From positions 1 to 50,291 of the forward strand of contig JAFAXS010000111.1 of assembly GCA_019240755.1 (NCBI GenBank): 50,291 nt of DNA, given 5' to 3'. How positions within the stretch are numbered: the first letter of the stretch is position 1; each line of letters starts with the position of its first letter. The translations under genes were made by a program, and so were the position numbers. The stretch comes from Vulcanimicrobiota bacterium (GTDB lineage Bacteria; Vulcanimicrobiota; Vulcanimicrobiia; Vulcanimicrobiales; Vulcanimicrobiaceae). Positions 46,033 to 50,291 of this stretch are shown in pieces. Below the pieces are notes generated by a model. That model was not told the DNA's origin, did no database searches, and saw only the letters and a program-made list of their open reading frames with translations.

Positions 46033-47043
46033 CTAGGGGCCGAGGGCCATGTCGAAGACGTTGTGCGGCTGGTTATTCTCGACGTACAGGATTGACAACG
46101 GCGTCTGCGGCGTGCCGGTCGTTTTGAGCGTAAAGACGGCGCCGCCTTGGCCGTAAAATACGTCGCACACGTAGAGGTACGGGTAGGCAACCTTGATGTA
46201 AACCGGCTCACGCAACACCGGATTCGTGGTCGTGATCGTGCGCGACGGGCTGATCGGGCATTTGTCGGCAGCGGCGGGATAAACCTGAACCGAACCGAAT
46301 GGATATGAATTCACGAAATAGGTGTGCGCGGAGAAAGCGTTGCCCTTCCCGTCGAGAGCAATACCGAAATCAATGCCGGAAGCGGTTTCTTCGTAACCGC
46401 AGAATTCGCGAATTCGCTTGACGCTCGGCGGCGGCGCATAGACCGATACATGCGTCTGGAAGATGCGATACGGATCCATCTCTTGCGAAGTGCCGAGCAC
46501 ATTCAGATTGCCGGACGCATCGATCGCAAGACCGCTCGGATAGCCCTTCGGCTTGAGAATTGCGAACGGCGTCGCGCGGCCATGCGCGCCCGGCGCGTAG
46601 ACGTACACGTGGCCCTTCTGGCCGATGTAAACGTAACCGTTCGCGTCGACGGCGAGCGTGCCGATGTTCAGAAAGTTAGGAACGTGAATGGTGCGAATCG
46701 GTCGCGCATGCCCCGAGGCGCCGGGTGCAAACTCTTTGATCGTCCGATAATCTAAGACGTAGAGGTTTCCAGCGCCGTCGAGAGTCAGTGCGTTGGGGGC
46801 GAAGAATCCTGTCACCTCGCGATCGGGCGTCGACTGCGGAATCCCCTTTTTGATCGGATACTCCGCGACAAACCGCGTCGAAGTCGTCACGATAAGGTAC
46901 AGGTGTCCGATCGCCGCCTGCGTCGAGGCCGGCGGTATGGGGGTCGCGGGGAGATCCTGCTTGCCAGACGGCTGCGAACACGCCGTCATCATCGTTGCGA
47001 ACGCTAGGGCCGTCAACCGGCGAAAGAAGGCGCAAGTCGTCAT
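46033..47043 (-). CDS. Propeller lipoprotein (NHL/YncE-like), unknown function
   Basis: The 336-residue lipoprotein (lipobox MTAC, Cys about residue 22) has repeated strand units such as NALTLDGAGNLYVLD, TLAVDANGYVYIG, GLAIDASGNLNVL and IALDGKGNAFSAH, which are blades of an NHL-type beta-propeller. Such proteins are common in this kind of genome and their ligands are unknown. The start is ATG 47043. A hairpin repeat follows its stop at 2 nt; thiC with its riboswitch lies downstream on the same strand. Confidence 0.85.
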   Translation of the reverse strand: MTTCAFFRRLTALAFATMMTACSQPSGKQDLPATPIPPASTQAAIGHLYLIVTTSTRFVAEYPIKKGIPQSTPDREVTGFFAPNALTLDGAGNLYVLDYRTIKEFAPGASGHARPIRTIHVPNFLNIGTLAVDANGYVYIGQKGHVYVYAPGAHGRATPFAILKPKGYPSGLAIDASGNLNVLGTSQEMDPYRIFQTHVSVYAPPPSVKRIREFCGYEETASGIDFGIALDGKGNAFSAHTYFVNSYPFGSVQVYPAAADKCPISPSRTITTTNPVLREPVYIKVAYPYLYVCDVFYGQGGAVFTLKTTGTPQTPLSILYVENNQPHNVFDMALGP

Positions 47044-47137
47044 GCGGTGACCTCCAGGAAGGCTCGTAGCATCAGTCTAGACCGCCCCACCTGCGCGCGC
47101 AAGAGATCCTCCCGCGGCGCTGAATCCTGCGCAGGCT

Positions 47138-49807
47138 ATGGCGATCACCGCTCGCGACCCGGATCCACAAGAGACGCAAGAATGGGTTGACGCAATCCGC
47201 GGCGTTCTCGCGGTCGAGGGGCCGGGCCGCGCGCGCGAGCTGATAGCGCGACTCGTCGATGAAGCGCAACGCAACGGAGCGCACGTTTCCCTCGGTCGGC
47301 AGACGCCTTACGTGAACACGATTCCGGTCCAACGTCAGCCCGCGATGCCGGGCGATCGGGATCTGGAGGCGCGGCTACGCCACTATACGCGGTGGAACGC
47401 GCTCGCGACGGTCGTGCGCGCCAATAAGGTCAGCTCGGAACTGGGCGGCCACGTTGCGAGTTTCGCGTCGGCCGCAACGCTGTACGACGTCGGATTCAAC
47501 CACTTCTTTCGGGCGCGCAGCGAATCGTTCGGCGGCGATCTGGTTTTCTTCCAGGGACACTCTTCGCCGGGGATTTACGCGCGCGCGTATCTCGAGGGCC
47601 GCATCAGCGAGGAGCAACTCGAAAACTTTCGCCAGGAGGTAGAGGGAAAGGGCCTCTCGTCCTATCCGCATCCCTGGCTGATGCCGTCGTTCTGGCAGTT
47701 TCCCACCGTCTCGATGGGATTGGGCCCGATCATGTCGATCTATCAGGCACGCTTCATGCGCTACCTTCACGACCGCGGATTGCTCGATGCGACGGGACGG
47801 AAGGTGTGGGCCTTCGTCGGCGACGGTGAGATGGACGAGCCTGAATCGCTCGGCGCGATCTCGTTAGCCGGACGCGAAAGGCTCGACGATTTGATCTGGG
47901 TCGTCAACTGCAATCTTCAGCGGCTCGACGGCCCGGTGCGAGGCAACGGCAAGATCATCCAAGAGCTCGAGGGCGTCTTCAAAGGCGCGGGCTGGAACGT
48001 GATCAAGGTGATTTGGGGCAGCCGTTGGGATCCGCTGCTGGCCGCCGAGGGGAACGGCAAGCTGGTGCAGTTGATGAACGAGTGCGTCGACGGCGACTAT
48101 CAGACGTTCAAGTCGCGCGACGGCAAGTACGTGCGCGATGAGTTCTTCGGACGCTATCCCGAGACGACGGCGATGGTCGAGGCCTGGACCGACGAAGAGA
48201 TTTGGAACCTGCAGCGTGGCGGCCACGATTCGACCAAGGTGTACGCGGCGTACAAGGCGGCGAGCGATCATCGCGGCGCGCCGACCGTGATCTTGGCCAA
48301 AACGATCAAGGGCTATGGTATGGGCGAGGCGGGCGAGGCCCAGAACATCGCGCACCAGGCCAAGAAAATGGAGCTCGAGGCGATTCGCATCTTCCGCGAC
48401 CGCTTCGCGATTCCGATCAGCGACGAGCAGATCGCCGGCGAAAAGATTCCGTTCCTGCGGCCCGCCGACGACGCGCCTGAGATGCGCTATCTGCGCGAAC
48501 GCCTCGCGGCGCTGGGCCACGTGCCCGAGCGCCGCCGCACGTCGGTTTCGCTCACGGTACCGGAGCTATCGGCCTTCGACACCCAACTCCAGGGAACGGG
48601 GGACCGCCACGTCTCGACGACGATGGCATTCGTGCGCATACTGACGACGATCGCACGCGACAAGGACATCGGTCCGCGCGTGGTCCCGATCGTTGCCGAC
48701 GAGTCGCGCACGTTCGGCATGGAAGGCATGTTCCGCCAACTCGGCATCTACTCGTCGGTGGGGCAGCTCTATCATCCGCAAGATGCCGAACAGCTGATGT
48801 GGTATCGCGAGGACAAGCTCGGGCAGATTCTGCAAGAGGGCATCAACGAAGCCGGAGCGCTCTCGTCGTGGATCGCCGCGGGCACGTCGTATTCAAACCA
48901 CAACCTGCCGATGATTCCATTCTACATCTTCTATTCGATGTTCGGATTTCAACGCGTCGGGGATCTCACGTGGGCCGCCGGCGACAGTCGCACGCGCGGC
49001 TTCCTCTTGGGCGCGACCGCCGGTCGCACAACCCTCAACGGCGAGGGCCTGCAACACGAAGACGGCAGCAGCCAAGTTGCGGCATCGTTCGTTCCGAACT
49101 GCGTGAGCTACGACCCGACGTACGCATACGAGCTCGCCGTCATCGTGCAGGACGGCTTACGCCGCATGCTGCGCGAGCAGCACGACGTGTACTACTACAT
49201 CACGCTGATGAACGAGAACTATCAGCATCCCGCGATGCCGCAAGGCGCCGCGGAAGGGATTTTGCGGGGCATGTATTTGCTGCGAGACTCGGGTTCGTCC
49301 AAAGGGAAGGCGCCGCGGGTGCAACTCTTCGGCTCGGGCACCATTCTGCGCGAAGTGCTGGCCGCAGCCGACCTGCTGGCCGATGAATGGAACGTGGGCG
49401 CCGACGTCTGGAGCGTGACGAGTTTCAACGAGTTGCAGCGCGACGGTGCCGACACGCGGCGCTGGAACTTGCTGCATCCGGGGGAGAAACCGCGGCGCTG
49501 CTACGTCGAGGAGTGCTTGGCCGACCGCGCGGGTCCCGGCGTCGCGGCGACCGATTACGTTCGCGCGTTTGCAGAAGCGATTCATCCGTACGTAAGACGG
49601 CCGTATATCGCGCTCGGGACCGACGGCTTCGGGCGCAGCGATTTCCGCCGGCGGCTACGCGCGTTCTTCGAAGTCGATCGGCATTTCGTGACGCTGGCCG
49701 CCCTACGCGCGCTCGCCGACGACGGCAAAGTGCCGGCCGCCACCGTCGGAAAGGCGCTGCAAAAGTACGGCATCGATCCGAACAAGCCTAATCCCATCAC
49801 CGTGTAG
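47138..49807 (+). CDS. aceE: Pyruvate dehydrogenase E1 component, homodimeric type
   Basis: The 889-residue enzyme decarboxylates pyruvate using thiamine diphosphate and hands the acetyl group to E2. It shows the thiamine-diphosphate motif GDGEMDEPESLGAISLAG ending near NCNLQRLDGPVRGNGK, the channel segment HSSPGIYARAYLEG, AKTIKGYGMGEAGE and LNGEGLQHEDGSS. The length equals E. coli AceE (887). The start is ATG 47138, 94 nt from the divergent lipoprotein gene; the gap should hold the promoter. It is followed by aceF after 12 nt. Confidence 0.98.
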   Translation: MAITARDPDPQETQEWVDAIRGVLAVEGPGRARELIARLVDEAQRNGAHVSLGRQTPYVNTIPVQRQPAMPGDRDLEARLRHYTRWNALATVVRANKVSSELGGHVASFASAATLYDVGFNHFFRARSESFGGDLVFFQGHSSPGIYARAYLEGRISEEQLENFRQEVEGKGLSSYPHPWLMPSFWQFPTVSMGLGPIMSIYQARFMRYLHDRGLLDATGRKVWAFVGDGEMDEPESLGAISLAGRERLDDLIWVVNCNLQRLDGPVRGNGKIIQELEGVFKGAGWNVIKVIWGSRWDPLLAAEGNGKLVQLMNECVDGDYQTFKSRDGKYVRDEFFGRYPETTAMVEAWTDEEIWNLQRGGHDSTKVYAAYKAASDHRGAPTVILAKTIKGYGMGEAGEAQNIAHQAKKMELEAIRIFRDRFAIPISDEQIAGEKIPFLRPADDAPEMRYLRERLAALGHVPERRRTSVSLTVPELSAFDTQLQGTGDRHVSTTMAFVRILTTIARDKDIGPRVVPIVADESRTFGMEGMFRQLGIYSSVGQLYHPQDAEQLMWYREDKLGQILQEGINEAGALSSWIAAGTSYSNHNLPMIPFYIFYSMFGFQRVGDLTWAAGDSRTRGFLLGATAGRTTLNGEGLQHEDGSSQVAASFVPNCVSYDPTYAYELAVIVQDGLRRMLREQHDVYYYITLMNENYQHPAMPQGAAEGILRGMYLLRDSGSSKGKAPRVQLFGSGTILREVLAAADLLADEWNVGADVWSVTSFNELQRDGADTRRWNLLHPGEKPRRCYVEECLADRAGPGVAATDYVRAFAEAIHPYVRRPYIALGTDGFGRSDFRRRLRAFFEVDRHFVTLAALRALADDGKVPAATVGKALQKYGIDPNKPNPITV

Positions 49808-49819
49808 AAACGGCAAGGC

Positions 49820-50291
49820 ATGAGCGACGCAATCGAAGTCCGCGTTCCCGACATCGGCGACTTCAAGGACGTGCCGGTCATAGAAGTGCTCGTCAAGAAC
49901 GGCGACCGGATCAAGAAGAACGATCCATTGATCGTGCTCGAGAGCGACAAAGCGTCGATGGACGTTCCCGCCGATCGCGAGGGCGTCGTCCAGGACGTCA
50001 AAGTCAAGGTCGGCGACAAAGTGTCCGAGGGTTCGGCGATCGTATCGCTCGCCGCCGGCGATGGTGCGGCCAAAGAGGCCCCTGCGCCGACGCAACCGAC
50101 GGCGGCGCCCGAAGCCAAACCTGCGCCGGCGGCTTCGCCCGCACCGCGACCCGCGCCGCCGCCTTCCCCTGCACCGGCGCAAGAGGTTCCGACCGGTGAC
50201 GGCATGGTTCACGCGGGACCGTCGATTCGGCGTTTCGCGCGCGAGCTCGGCGTCGATCTGGCGCAGTTGCGCGGCAGCGGCCCGAACGGGC
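49820..50291 (+). CDS. aceF: Dihydrolipoamide acetyltransferase E2 (partial, cut by window edge)
   Basis: The visible 157 codons encode an N-terminal lipoyl domain (EVRVPDIGDFKDVPVIEVL, lipoyl Lys in ESDKASMDVP), an Ala/Pro-rich flexible linker from about residue 75 to 122, and the start of the peripheral-subunit-binding domain (GPSIRRFARELGVDL, GSGPNG). This single-lipoyl layout is E2 of the pyruvate complex. The catalytic domain lies beyond the edge. The ATG at 49820 is 12 nt after aceE, so the two genes form an operon. Confidence 0.95.
   Translation, partial: MSDAIEVRVPDIGDFKDVPVIEVLVKNGDRIKKNDPLIVLESDKASMDVPADREGVVQDVKVKVGDKVSEGSAIVSLAAGDGAAKEAPAPTQPTAAPEAKPAPAASPAPRPAPPPSPAPAQEVPTGDGMVHAGPSIRRFARELGVDLAQLRGSGPNG

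Overview
The window is GC-rich, densely coded bacterial chromosome with no rRNA, tRNA, CRISPR array, phage or insertion sequence that I can see. Many short-spaced or 4-nt-overlapping genes, frequent GTG/TTG starts, numerous lipoproteins of the 'hydrophobic helix plus ACS/GC' kind, YncE/NHL-like propeller lipoproteins, large BNR/VPS10-type proteins and PF04185 phosphoesterases fit an uncultured, probably diderm lineage. Candidatus Eremiobacterota (WPS-2) is my best guess from gene style; that is inference and not demonstrated.

Layout. (1) 1-8146: a partial hotdog thioesterase, then a MoxR-type cluster. RDD protein and SpoIIM-family protein diverge from one point, and a minus-strand operon runs membrane protein > DUF4129 > DUF4350 > MoxR ATPase > DUF58, every junction overlapping by 1-4 nt. 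A PF04185 phosphoesterase diverges from the operon's first start codon. (2) 8254-14518: polysaccharide deacetylase and lipoprotein, unknown polytopic protein, GT39-type glycosyltransferase, SRAP (YedK/HMCES) DNA-protein crosslink protein, CsgG-like secreted protein. (3) 14626-23516: M48-RDD fusion with an altered zinc motif, hemerythrin, Nramp-like transporter, ICL/PEPM enzyme, DUF885 peptidase-like protein, two serine beta-lactamase-fold proteins (one lacking its catalytic Ser and Lys), small secreted protein. (4) 23600-26356: a promoter with a dyad operator, DoxX-like protein, two VOC proteins, alpha/beta hydrolase. (5) 26413-33923: HyuA/HyuB hydantoinase-oxoprolinase pair, GT2 glycosyltransferase, another serine hydrolase, a second PF04185 phosphoesterase. 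(6) 33930-42172: two tandem ~1050-residue BNR/VPS10-like secreted paralogues, a lytic transglycosylase, lipocalin-like protein and GmhB-type phosphatase. (7) 42540-50291: a lipoprotein with an ALK-type glycine-rich domain, thiC under a TPP riboswitch, a propeller lipoprotein, and pyruvate dehydrogenase E1 (aceE) followed by the start of E2 (aceF).

The least explained structure is a family of six short hairpin repeats (core TGTCATCCTGAGC...TCGAAGGA, all in one orientation). Stem positions covary between copies. Three copies sit 2-4 nt after stop codons, two encode the C-terminal tails of proteins, and two lie in frame inside hyuA. A second theme is divergent gene pairs whose start codons abut or share bases (7064, 9472/9473, 40565/40566), and frequent 3' overlap of convergent genes.

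Functionally the window is mostly envelope and extracellular: cell-wall and glycan enzymes (deacetylase, transglycosylase, GT39, GT2), secreted hydrolases, lipoproteins and the MoxR/SpoIIM membrane cluster, with a central-metabolism block (ThiC making the thiamine precursor beside a thiamine-diphosphate-dependent dehydrogenase) at the right end.
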